Source: Ashinkailepas kermadecensis (Eukaryota; Arthropoda; Thecostraca; Neolepadidae). From it: a stretch of DNA of 64,000 nucleotides. Position numbers and translations under genes: made by a program. Below, in pieces: positions 23,201 to 33,573 of the stretch; position 1 is the stretch's first letter, and each line of letters opens with the position of its first letter. The stretch is from positions 1 through 64,000 of the forward strand of contig JAOTOM010003821.1 of NCBI GenBank assembly GCA_034440615.1, given 5' to 3'. The notes under the pieces are model-generated. The model worked only from the letters and a program-made list of their open reading frames with translations, did no database searches and was not told the DNA's origin.

Positions 23201-24028
23201 GCTACGACTGGCCCACGGTGACTGGGAACAATCCACGTGTCCGCATACCTGGTGGTGCGCTTAAAACACGTGATGCTTATCTGCAACACACCCCTTGGTT
23301 GATATTGCGAAGAGATTGGTGTAGTTGCGACTTTGTTATTATCGGATATAGCAAGAACTAAATGGCCAATATATCGCATCCAGTTGCCGCATTAATTATA
23401 GCGATTTGATACTGTATTAGTACCGAGATAAACGCAGATGTAAAAACGCAAAAATTACATGGATAAATTATCAAAGTTTAATTTCCTAACATTTTTGTCA
23501 AGGCATCTGCCATACCTTTTCATTTCCAACATGCTTTCGTTTTCAAATTGTCATCATGTTCAAAATGCCATCATGTTTAAGAAAACATCGTGCAATTTTC
23601 ATGAAGCCTGCCTGCAAATGTGCTGAGAGCGAAGTGTTGTCAATTTGTTTCAGTGTTCCGTTCCAATTGTATTCCTCTCGGTCTCCATGGAAATTAAAAC
23701 AGCACCAAGGAACAAAATACTAGCTCCAACTTCTTGGCCATTTCATGCTTTCTGAATTCGATACCATTTTTAGTTTAATTTATTTGTTTCATTGGAAGAC
23801 ATCGGTCGTGATATGCTTTGTGGAAGGAAGAGGAGTCGTCCGTTATAGATCAATTTGTGTAATAGCACCGTTAAAAGGAAGAACTAAATCAAATCTACAA
23901 ATAGAGAGCAGAGTGAATGTGGAAAAGGCTGCTGAAACGTCCCCAAATGTGGTAAATGAGTAATATGAAATACGGGATAAAATAGGAATTTCTTTAATTG
24001 CAAAGATCTGAAATGAACATTGGCGTCG
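23201..24028. other. No recognisable feature
   Basis: AT-rich unique-looking DNA. A local near-repeat (CATGTTCAAAATGCCATCATG) lies at about 23557. No gene was found. Confidence 0.4.
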
Positions 24029-24275
24029 CAAATAGCCTGGTAGTCAGGCTGGGCGTCCTGGCACCTGAATATCCTGCATAGGCATAGGTGCGGTGGGAAG
24101 CAGTATGCATATCCAGGATATGCAGGTGCCAGGACGCTCAGTGCAGGTGCTAGGACGCTCAGCCTGACTTACAAGTGATTTGGGACGCCAATGGTACGTA
24201 GGCGTGGTAGGAAGCAGAGTACCTATGCAGGATATTCAGGTGTCAGTACGCCCAGCCTGACTGCCAAGCTATTTG
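24029..24275. mobile_element. Foldback MITE, about 247 bp
   Basis: The left end (CAAATAGCCTGGTAGTCAGG then CTGGGCGTCCTGGCACCTGAATATCCTGCAT) is the near-perfect inverse of the right end (ATGCAGGATATTCAGGTGTC ... CAGCCTGACTGCCAAGCTATTTG), giving terminal inverted repeats of about 55 bp. Two further inverted or direct copies of CAGGTGCCAGGACGCTCAG lie inside. No coding capacity. The superfamily is unclear because the termini match no class I can name. Confidence 0.75.
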
Positions 24276-24670
24276 TGACACAAATTATACATCCGAATAA
24301 CTCTAGTAACCCCAAGCATGAAACATGCATCACAAAACGGAAACCAATGATCCGGCAGCATAGTTTATTCTGCACAATAAATGCCAACAATCGTTCGGAA
24401 AAGAACGGAGAGGAAGGGGCTGAATGCAGTTTGCGAATGAGACGCATTGCTCATGGGCACCAATCACCTTAAGCTTTGTATCAACATTATTGTCTAAGCA
24501 CGCTTTCTGTCGGCAGTATGTCATACGATATTGACAACCCGTGTTTTTTACTTTGAATTCAAGAAATGACATGGGTAGAGGAGTGTCTCAGCGCCCTCTT
24601 CCCGTTCCACCCTAGTTTCAGTCCGGGTCGGTCCGCGGCCATATGGCTATGGTGTCTTTTAGGCTCTGCT
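24276..24670. other. No recognisable feature
   Basis: Unique-looking sequence without a supported gene. Confidence 0.4.
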
Positions 24671-24790
24671 GTGGTATGAAGATAAGTCCTGCAGTGACAC
24701 CTGCTTGCAAGCGATGGTCTAGTCTTTCAGGATTTGCTGTAGTATGGAGAGAAGTCCTGCAGTGACACCTGTATGCAAGCGATGGTCTTC
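24671..24790. repeat. About 68-bp direct duplication
   Basis: AAGTCCTGCAGTGACACCTG followed by GCAAGCGATGGTCT occurs at 24683 and again at 24751 with few changes. Confidence 0.85.
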
Positions 24791-25131
24791 CCGTGTTCAC
24801 GGCTTGGGACATTTCAATTCGGTCCCATAAAGGAATCGAGATAGACATTAAAATGTTATAAACGGAACAGAGCGAAGAAAACTCTGACCTTGCAAGACTA
24901 CCAATACCACTTTTTTACCACTCACGAAGGGCCAGAGCCGCCCCTGCGTCCGATTTTTACAAACCTGTCATGAGGCATCTCTCCTGGTTTCATCTCCCAG
25001 TTCCTTCTAGGATTCTCCGGTGATCAGGAGGAGCATTCCATTGCGTAAGAGGATCCTGGAATGGTGGCAATCTTCCGATGCCGGCAATGGACATTGCAGG
25101 TCCGACAATAAAATCATTTTCCGTCGGCAGC

Positions 25132-25268
25132 CTGCTGCCCGCAGTCCTACTGCACTATGCCGCTCTCTGCCCGCAGTCCTACTGCACTATGCCGCTCTCT
25201 GCCCGCAGTCCTACTGCACTATGCCGCTCTCTGCCCGCAGTCCTACTGCACTATGCCGCTCTCCGTCC
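25132..25268. repeat. 32-bp tandem repeat, 4 units
   Basis: GCAGTCCTACTGCACTATGC begins at 25141, 25173, 25205 and 25237; the units are identical. Confidence 0.97.
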
Positions 25269-25375
25269 TTGCTGCAGCGAGGATCATCTGTGACTCTCGG
25301 ACTCTCGGACAGCAAATTCCGATGTCTGGAAAGGGTCCCATGGAGCATGATCATGAAGCTGTCAGCAGGTATCCC

Positions 25376-25560
25376 AACCAATAAAAGAGCTGCTGTACGC
25401 TCTCCTGTACACGCGCAACATCTATCAACAGGCGTCTCAAACAATAAATGACTAACCACTAAAGCCAACCAATACAAGGGCTGCTGTACGCTCTCCTGTG
25501 CACGCGCAACATCTGGCAACAGGTGTCTCAAACAATAAATGACTAACCACTAAAACCAAC
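25376..25560. repeat. About 89-bp direct duplication
   Basis: AACCAATAAAAGAGCTGCTG through AACAATAAATGACTAACCAC is repeated once with about 8 differences. Confidence 0.9.
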
Positions 25561-25695
25561 CAATAAAAGGACTGTGGGGGTGCAGGGGGAGGGGGATGGA
25601 CGTGACGGTGCTGGCAGTTTTTTTTAGCTTACTATCATTGAATGCATGACACTCCTGGCTTCAGTCACAATAGCCGCGTTTACAGCGGCAATTTG

Positions 25696-25925
25696 CTTCC
25701 CTCCTGATCGCAGCTACCTCGGGCTCGTACAGACACGGAGTCTTCCCTCCTGATCACAGCTACCTCGGGCTCGTACAGACACGGAGCCTTCCCTCCTGAT
25801 CGCAGCTACCTCGGGCTCGTACAGACACAGAGTCTTCCCTCCTGATCGCAGCTACCTCGGGCTCGTACAGACACGGAGTCTTCCCTCCTGATCACAGCTA
25901 CCTCGGGCTCGTACAAACACGGAGT
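25696..25925. repeat. 46-bp tandem repeat, 5 units
   Basis: CTTCCCTCCTGATCGCAGCT plus ACCTCGGGCTCGTACAGACACGGAGT repeats every 46 bp with single-base variants. Confidence 0.95.
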
Positions 25926-27544
25926 CTTCACAGAAACCGGTAGCCTGATAAATATGTGCTGGTGTTTGTACGTTTGCTCTCCTGATATTGGCAGCATCAT
26001 TAATAACAAATGCTCCGTTATTACGATTTGTCAAAATTGCATTATGCCGCTAATTTAACACGTGCACCGGATTCTCCTTACTCTCTCCAAGAACTCGGAA
26101 ACTACTAAAGCTAAAAGCACACAATTTGGAAGGTAGATTACAGCTGTAGTAACTCGCTGCAGTATAAATTGCATGACCCTGTGTCAATGCTTTCAGGGTG
26201 AAATGAGGCCGATGTGGGCCGCCACCCCTCGCCGCCGTGCCACCACGCCGACGAAAACTTCGCGACCTTCAACGCTCGGCAGTCGGTCGGCGATCGGTCG
26301 TCAAAATTACTTTTTTACATTTCATTTCACCTCCGCAGTTCCTATGTTTGCCAAGTAATTTCGATATGTTGCATAGGATGCGCTTATCAATTTGGAACAA
26401 ATTCACCAGATTTAATTACACTATCTCCACCCGTTTATGAGACATGATCTAGGACACAGGAGAGGTGTGCGGATTCCGCCCCCCACCCTCCACCCCGTGC
26501 TCGTGTTAAGCGTGTCGCCTGGTTGCCGCTAATGTATACTTTTCATCATGTCAGGTCTGGCTGCCCTATCTTGATGCAGGGCCTGCGAGACCTGGCAGCA
26601 AAATCCACCGTAATCCGGCTGCGGCTGAGGTGGTGTACGGGTCAATAAACTTAGTGTAACATACAAAGTGATGCCCGCAGTCACACCTACGTCACGCATA
26701 GACAATGCGTATTCAAAGACCCGTGTACATCAAAACGTGCTAAAAACATCCGGCCTAGCATGAGTAACAAACGTACGGCGTACAGGCAAAGCACGAGCAA
26801 AGTGCTGCGAGATTGGAAGCCAATTCGAGAACAGAAATATTCGATTAGCTCTCATGATTTATTCCATTTAATAATAACCGGGGTGTGGCAATATAGCCCG
26901 ACACAAATATTGCTCAGCTGGAGTCAGTTCTTCGAATGAGCTACCACGTGACCATTATTTATCATTCCGTCGGCTGTGCATCATAGCGTAAATGAAACGT
27001 TGGGATAGGAGTAACCTGCTACAAGTGTTTAGATACATAGTGCTGAGTTCGTATTTCTCACCGCTTTGGTCCGCCACATGGTGTGTATTTTGACTGACTT
27101 GTTTTCGTATTGTAGGATGATCAGTGGAAGGACAACTAATCAGCGTCATCACTAGCAGAATTTCATAGGCTTGGGGTCGCTTTCCCAGGTTTTGGATGAA
27201 AGGGATTTGGAATAGTTGGGATTCTCAATTATTTTGGAAAGTTCCAGCTGCTTGGTTGACCTTAGTTAAGTAGCATGCACAGGCTGCTTAGTTGCTTAGG
27301 CATGTCAAGTGGAAGGGAAATAGAGGAAGGTGGGGTAGTCCCAACCCCTGAGCCTTTCCTGTTTTTTTTTATTCTTCTAGAACACTACGCAAGATATACG
27401 AGGTGTTAATAAGTTTATGCGTACATTAGGCTTCTTGGGTTTGCTTTCCAACAAAAATGAATTATTTTGGGTAGGAATACACCATGCTATATCAGTTTTG
27501 GTAAGACATTGTGTTTTACGGGATAGGCCCGGCCACGTGTTAAT
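25926..27544. other. No supported gene; possible GC-rich exon near 26198-26310
   Basis: Mostly AT-rich unique-looking sequence. At 26198 a TTTCAG acceptor-like site precedes about 110 bp of distinctly GC-rich sequence open in several frames, then composition returns to AT-rich. This could be a small exon but nothing identifies it, and I do not call a CDS. Confidence 0.3.
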
Positions 27545-27625
27545 AGCACCTCCTATCCTATCCTATCCTAACCACCTCCTATCCTAGTCTAACCACCACC
27601 TATCCTATCCTATCCACCACCTATC
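27545..27625. repeat. TATCC/ACCACC simple repeat
   Basis: Short runs of CTATC and CCTATCCTA words separated by ACCACC. Confidence 0.85.
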
Positions 27626-27639
27626 CGGTGTTTTATAGA

Positions 27640-27670
27640 GATTCAGCTGTCGTGCACGGCACTTCATCAG
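27640..27670 (-). ncRNA. Hammerhead-like core at the 3' end of PLE-B
   Basis: On the minus strand, an exact CTGATGA (27670-27664) is followed by A, then a perfect GTGC-CGT-GCAC stem-loop (27662-27652), then GACA in place of the canonical GAAA. It lies downstream of the PLE-B endonuclease remnant, where PLE hammerheads are expected. The GACA change hits a conserved core adenosine, so this copy is probably dead. Confidence 0.4.
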
Positions 27671-27839
27671 AATCACCAAAGGAAAAATTCACCTTCTAAT
27701 CAGTACAGCAACATGTGTTTAATCTTGCCTGGCACCAGGCATCCGGCAAACTAAACTAATGAAGTAATGTGATCCTATCAACATCATATGTGGCTTGGAT
27801 ACACGACATTGCCATTTGCAAGGTTACATCGTCACAGCA

Positions 27840-29145
27840 CCAAAACAAAAACCACGGTGCTACATTGCTGTCCATAGCTGGTTTCCGATCTCTAACACAG
27901 ATCGACTCATATATTTTCCTGTCGGCATGGTCCCTCATTTTTTTGGTAAAATTTGTATGCTGAAAGGATTGCCACACGTATAATCAGGGTGACACGATCC
28001 GGCATGGTCTCCTAGTGGCGTATCCGGTGTTCTATACCAAAAAACTACGCACATGTTCATTAAATAGCAGTGGCACAGGCCGTTTGCTCTCGCCGATATA
28101 ACTAGCACCACACAACTTACTAACGAACAGTTAGCACAGAACAGTTTCATTCACATAAGGCAGGGTCAGGTAGCTATCTACATCCTTCGATGGCCTGCCG
28201 CTCTGGTTAAACTGAAAATGTCCACCATCCACCTTAACCAATTCATTCGTCCAGATAATTTCAGCTCTCTCTGTATAATAGTCTAGTGTCCCCTCGTTTG
28301 ATCTATCCTCAACTTTTCCCCGACGCTGGCAACTGCCATCTGTGTATCCCCACCCACCACTGCCCAGCCCCTTTTTTCCTGTCTCCTATGTAACCCCGTT
28401 TCTACCTCCCTCTGAATCCTATTGATGACACCAAGAGGATAGCTGTTCTTTGTGAAAAGCTCTACGATCAATTTGAAACTCCGTGGTCTCACAGGCTCGT
28501 CCGAAGACAACCTCGCTGCCCGCCTGAACTGCGACCTCACTAAGTTTAACTTGGTGTGTCTAGGGTGGGCCGAGGTGTAATCTAAAATTATTCCGGCATT
28601 GTTTGGCTTGATGTACAATTGTGTCCAGTACACATACTTGGCGTTACTTTTGGAGAGAGTGATCAGGGTTTCCAGCATAGAAATTGCTCCCCTCACCCCA
28701 GTCATGTCTAAAGTAAACTTAATCCAATGATGTGTGCTATTCATGTAACTCACGAAAGCAAGGAGTGACGCTTTGCCTTGCAACCATACCCTAGCATAGT
28801 CATCCATGCACCGGACCAAAAGAGCATGTCGAATTTCAGCACCTTCCAAGGCTTGCGTCTCAAAACGGTCCATGTACAAAATCGCTACTGCTGGAAGTGC
28901 AGGGTTCCCCATAGTTACTCCTGTCTTCTGTGTATAGACTTGAATGCCAATTTGGAAAACATTATTAATCAAACAATGCTCCAGCATGTCACAACTGTCG
29001 CTTACTTTCAAGCCTGCTGTGTCGATGTCGTTATAGTGTCTGTCCAGGGCCTCACGCATGCAGCTCACCACCTTATCTAAGGGAGTGCTTCCATACAGGC
29101 TAACGACATCCATACTGCACAATATAGCATGTTCAGGAGCTGCAC
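27840..29145 (-). pseudogene. PLE-B copy 1: RT plus decayed GIY-YIG endonuclease
   Basis: The RT portion is open from about 29145 to 28283. Motifs: FCSMDVVSLYGST-like (CSMDVVSLYGSTPLD, catalytic Asp of motif A), GVTMGNP (motif B), RCMDDYARV (the YxDD box, with C-M for the usual Y-V), and IKFTLDM plus LYIKPNN further on. Beyond a stop, minus-strand frames at 28150-27840 read LCGASYIGESKRP, the YIG half of a GIY-YIG nuclease, then a KIYESICVRDRKP block like the conserved Glu region, interrupted by stops and a frameshift. The N-terminal RT blocks are missing because the copy begins abruptly at the motif-A block. The family differs from PLE-A. Confidence 0.85.
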
Positions 29146-29199
29146 TAACGGGAAGGTGCGCTATCGTGTAGTACCCGGCTCCTAGCAGCATGACCTGTC
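29146..29199. other. Junction between two head-to-head PLE-B copies
   Basis: About 50 bp between the truncated starts of the two opposed copies. No target duplication is recognisable. Confidence 0.6.
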
Positions 29200-30545
29200 A
29201 TGGCACTGCAGATGATTTCACTGCAGGAGAGTGACCACAGAGCTACGAATTATAGTCTGTTCAGAGGGGCTTCACGCTTCCCTGATGTGAATAAAAGGCG
29301 GTCTTGTAGAGCATCGGCAGACGTGGAAGAGGAATTACTGCGTTTGAAAACTTCGGTACTGAAAATTTACAACTCAGCCAAACGGCCCACTTCCAATACT
29401 AGTACGTCCCAACTAAAATCTCTAAGCATGCTTAAGCGCGAAAATATCTCAGTAGATAAGCCTAACGACAAATACCAAGGTTTTGTGTTACTAAGCAAAC
29501 TATATTATATTCAGAAGGCTAAGGACATCTTAAATGACGAAAGTGATTATGATAAATTAGAGAAGGATTTGACTGGAAAAAATAGAAGCACAATCGAAAC
29601 GCATCCTCAGGCAATCGTCCAAAGGTGTCCTAGTGAGTAGCATTATTGATGACCTGACTCCGAGACACAATAGAACTCCGGTTTTCTATGGACTACCCAA
29701 ATATCACAAGCCGACCGTTCCTCTTCGACCAATGATAGCGACGCGTGGGGCCCAACAAAAAAACGTCTTGGCTTTTAGAAAAGGTGCTAAATCAGCTTTT
29801 GAAATTTGCTAAACTTCACTTGACTGACACTGACCACTTCATCGGTCGTCTGGACCAGTTCTGGACTGAAAATCAAGTTCCTGAACATGCTATGTTTTGC
29901 AGTATGGATGTCGTTAGCCTTTATGGAAGCACTCCCTTAGATAAGTTGGTGAGCTGCATGCGTGAGGCCCTGGACAGGCACTATAACGACATCGACACAG
30001 CAGGCTTGAAAGCAAGCGACATTTGTGACATGCTAGAGCATTGTTTGACTAATAATGTGTTCCGATTTGGCAGTCGCGTCTATAAGCAGAGGACGGGAGT
30101 GGCTATGGGGAGCCCTGCAGCTCAAGCAGTGGCGATTTTGTACCGGAATCGTTTTGAGAGGCAAACCTTGGAAGGTACTGACATTTGACCTGCGTTTTTG
30201 GCCCGGTACACAGATGACCATGCTGGGGTATAGTTGCAAGATAAAGCGTCACTCCTTGCTTTCGTGAGTTGCATGAATAGCACACATCATAGGATTAAGT
30301 TTACTTTGGACATGACTGGAGGGGGAGGGAGCCATTTCTATGCCCTGATCACTCTCTCCAAAAGTAACGCCAAATGTGTGTACTCGACACAATTGTACAT
30401 TAAGCCTAACAATGCCGGAATCATTTTAGATTACACCTCGGCCCACCCTAGACACACCAAGTTAAACTTGTGAGATCGCAGTTCAGGCGGGCAGCGAGGT
30501 TATCTTCGGACGAGCCTGCGAGACTGGGGAGTTTCAAATTGATCG
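29200..30545 (+). pseudogene. PLE-B copy 2: frameshifted RT with N-terminal half
   Basis: Three plus-strand frames must be combined, so it is dead. First segment (29200-29640): the N-terminal RT region with LKRENISVDKPNDKYQG-like residues, then DILNDESDYDKLEKDLTG. Second: TPVFYGLPKYHKPTVPLRPM, a hallmark PLE/RT block. Third (29745-30188): DHFIGRLDQFW, CSMDVVSLYGSTPLD, and GVAMGSPAAQA. After another shift come RYTDDH (catalytic Asp pair retained) and LYIKPNN. It ends at SFKLI (about 30545), where it passes directly into a GACAGACAGACC array, so the endonuclease is absent. This copy supplies the N-terminal part missing from copy 1. Confidence 0.85.
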
Positions 30546-30805
30546 CTACGGACAGAGAGACCACTACAGATCGACAAACCGCTACAGAAAAACAGACCGC
30601 TACAGACAGACAGACAACTACAGACAGACAGACCACTACAGACAGACAGACCGCTATAGACAAACAGACCGCTACAGACAGACAGACCGGTACAGACGAC
30701 AGACAGATCGCTAAAGACGGCAGGCAGACCGCTACAGACAGACAGCCCGCTACAAACAAACAGACCGCTATAGACAGACATACCGCTATAGACGGCAGAC
30801 AGATC
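30546..30805. repeat. CAGACCGCTACAGACAGA minisatellite
   Basis: 16-22-bp units of ACCGCTACAGACAGACAG type. The array begins exactly where PLE-B copy 2 is truncated. Confidence 0.95.
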
Positions 30806-30824
30806 GCGCTACAATGGGATAACA

Positions 30825-30985
30825 AGCCGGAGAACGTCATGGGGCAGGCTGGAGAACGTCATGGGACAGGCCAGAGAACGTCATGGGGAAAGCCGGAGAA
30901 CTTCGGGCGGCAAGACGGAGAACGTTATGGGGCAGGCTTGAGAACGTCGTGGGGTAGGCCGGAGAACATCATGGGGCATGCTGTT
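30825..30985. repeat. 22-bp tandem repeat, about 7 units
   Basis: GAGAACGTCATGGGGCAGGC plus two bases at 22-bp spacing (30830, 30852, 30874 and on), increasingly degenerate rightwards. Confidence 0.9.
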
Positions 30986-33525
30986 GTACTGCCGCGCGGC
31001 GCGGCAGCAAAATAGTCTTTTGGCCATTTCGGTTCTTGATTAGGGGACACATAAGTGGCCTATATAACATATAAGCCACCTCGTGGTCGGCGCCTCAGGA
31101 GGCGCCGGCTGAGGTTTTGTGGGTAAGCTGGGGAAGTTTGTATCTGTGTAAGACTTGGCTCATCTAGTGTGCCCCTTTAGAACTTACCATTACCCTCAGA
31201 ACGTCGTGCGGTGGCCATCGTTCAGAGGTACAAAATCAGCCACAACATCCCTGGGATCCACTAGTCTCAAACTTTCACAATGCACGTGGAGCACTGTCAT
31301 ACTCTTCAGGCGCTTCTGCTTCATGGTGTTCATTAGCCACGCTTTGAGACGGCGGAGTGCGTTGAAGCTCCTGTTTGCCTCCTCTATCCTCCAAAATCTT
31401 TCTCAAGATTGGCGAAACGTCGAACATGAAACCAACTCTTTTTAGATTCACTTAATGCAGTTGATAGATCAGACGTAGACACATATCCCAGACAACTGTG
31501 GTCCAGACAATATTAGATCCCAATTTCCGGCCTGCCTGCACTGAATGTTGGCATTTTGGCTAAAATGCGGCACAGTGTGCAGCCTTATCACCTACTATTA
31601 TGTTTTTACCAACCTTGCATAGCCTTTCATGGATTCATTCATTTTTCACACCAAAAAATGCATATACTTCCGGGGTTGCGGCCGCTGAGAGCTGCTGGGT
31701 GTGTGCAGGGGCGGTCGGCCCATGCAAGGCACTAAGGCAGTGCCTCACATGAGTAGAGCTGGGAAGTATTTTTGTATGTTACTTTCGTACAAATGATGCT
31801 TTCATCCACTGGAAAATAACAAAATTGAAAAACTGGAGGCAAATATGCATTGGTGACTCGTAATTATAGTGAAAATTGAAGTTCACATTTATATCTTAGC
31901 TTCAAAACAGCTCTATCACCGGTCCGCGAAGGCATGCCTCTGGCAAATATCGCCATATATTGCGCTTTCGTTTCATAACAAGCGCAAGGAAGGCGGCCTT
32001 TTTGGACTTGTGTCCAGTCCTGTGTACTAATACTAAAGTCCATTCTACTCTTAATGGAGATCGCTGTGTGAGGGACACTCTTGAGGTGCATCGGGCTATG
32101 TTTTGCACAAAAATGTTCGCATTGATTCGTGAAAATAAGGGAATGTGCGAAATTGTGGGGCAGGAGCAAGTTACCTACCCACCCACTTAGGTAGGTACTA
32201 GAAATGGCAAATCCTAGAGCCGAAAGCCCAACGAGGAAGTCTGTTAGTGACCGGTGGGCTCTTACTGGGCTTTGATGTGATGCTCAGTCATCTCTGTAAA
32301 TTCCATGCATTCACTAGTGTTTGCAGGACGGACATATCAGTCAAGCCAACAAAAAAACAGCCTGCTTTGGAGCAAACTTGTTCTTCAATCTCAAATTATG
32401 CAAAACCTAGTTGCATTTTATGAAAGTGTTGCTCTGAGCTCATGCTTAGGTACCTAGTGAGGCACCTACCAAGCATTCCAAATCCAATGAATTTGAAAAT
32501 TTGTGATATTTTTTTTTACTTGGCCGTACCAAACGACTCAAAACCAACTTTTCGAATCTGCACAATGCATGCAATTTGGGTAAATATATAGAAGAAACCC
32601 CTAGGGCACTTTTGGTTAAACAAGAATGTGTTTCCAGTGTCTTGATGTAAATTGAAATAATTTTAAAGTCATATCTTTGGGAAATTAAACTTTTTTGACA
32701 TAAGCACTTCAAGTTGTACTTATATCTCAATAAGCAGTCATTTCATGAAGAAAAGAAGGTATTATTGTGCTTTAAGGTGGTAAAAAGACAAGTTTTTACA
32801 CACATTTGCCTCTATAGAGCAAACAAATGGGTTAGGTTTTGTGAGGTTGTTAAGTTTTTTTCAGTTGGAAAATTTTGGCAACATTTTTCTTCTTTTTCTA
32901 AATTTGGAAATTATTTTTTCTTCCAAAGCAGCTGATGTTAGGTTGGATTAAGTTGGGCTATGTTATTTTTTTTTTAAAGTCTTCAGAAAATATATTGCTT
33001 TAAATTTTTCTAATTTTATTTTTTTAAATAATTTTTTCTCAAAAGTGAGGTTAGTCTAGGTTAGGTTACGTTATGTCGCATTTTTTTTAAACATTTCTTT
33101 TTATGCTATGTTACCTAACTCAAAGCCACCTTTTTGGTGTTAATTTGCTCACAACCTGAAAAGCAAGCATTTGCACAGAAAATGAGTGGTCCTTTCATCT
33201 TAGTCACATTCATAAGCATTGCGTTGGAATCACGGGTGTCGATTTTTGAGAAAAAAATAACATTATGGGGGGGGGGACGAAGTGCCAACGCACTAGACCC
33301 CCCCCAACCAAAAACTAATCGGATTTCGCCCACTATATTTTCAGATCTCAGAAATTCTGAGTTTTTATTCGACAATGTATATGTTTATGTTTATTCAGCA
33401 TCCTCACCAACGGGGAAAATCGTCCAATAACTGGTGAAGTCACATAATTCAAAGAACAGTGCACAGTGCATGTCAACATAACAACTCTGAGTAATAGCAT
33501 GCGACTGCAGTGCCATATAGTGGGC
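30986..33525. other. No supported gene; AT-rich with one transposon-like terminus
   Basis: A TE-like start CAGGGGCGGTCGGCCC occurs at 31706, followed by CAAGGCACTAAGGCAGTGCC; no inverted partner was identified. 32480-33110 is very AT-rich with long T runs. A G9 run and a C9 run occur at about 33268 and 33299. Short ORFs have no recognisable motif. Confidence 0.35.
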
Positions 33526-33533
33526 TCGGATAT

Positions 33534-33573
33534 ATCGTCACCGTCACCGTCACCGTCACCGTCACCGTTACCA
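33534..33573. repeat. (CACCGT)n microsatellite
   Basis: Six to seven hexamers CGTCAC, with one C-to-T change at the right edge. Confidence 0.97.

Noticed and set aside
31410..31430. GGCGAAACGTCG as a further PLE ribozyme tail (also near 40818 and 63924)
   Set aside because: Only the GAAAC-side word is present; no CTGANGA segment or closing stem could be found.
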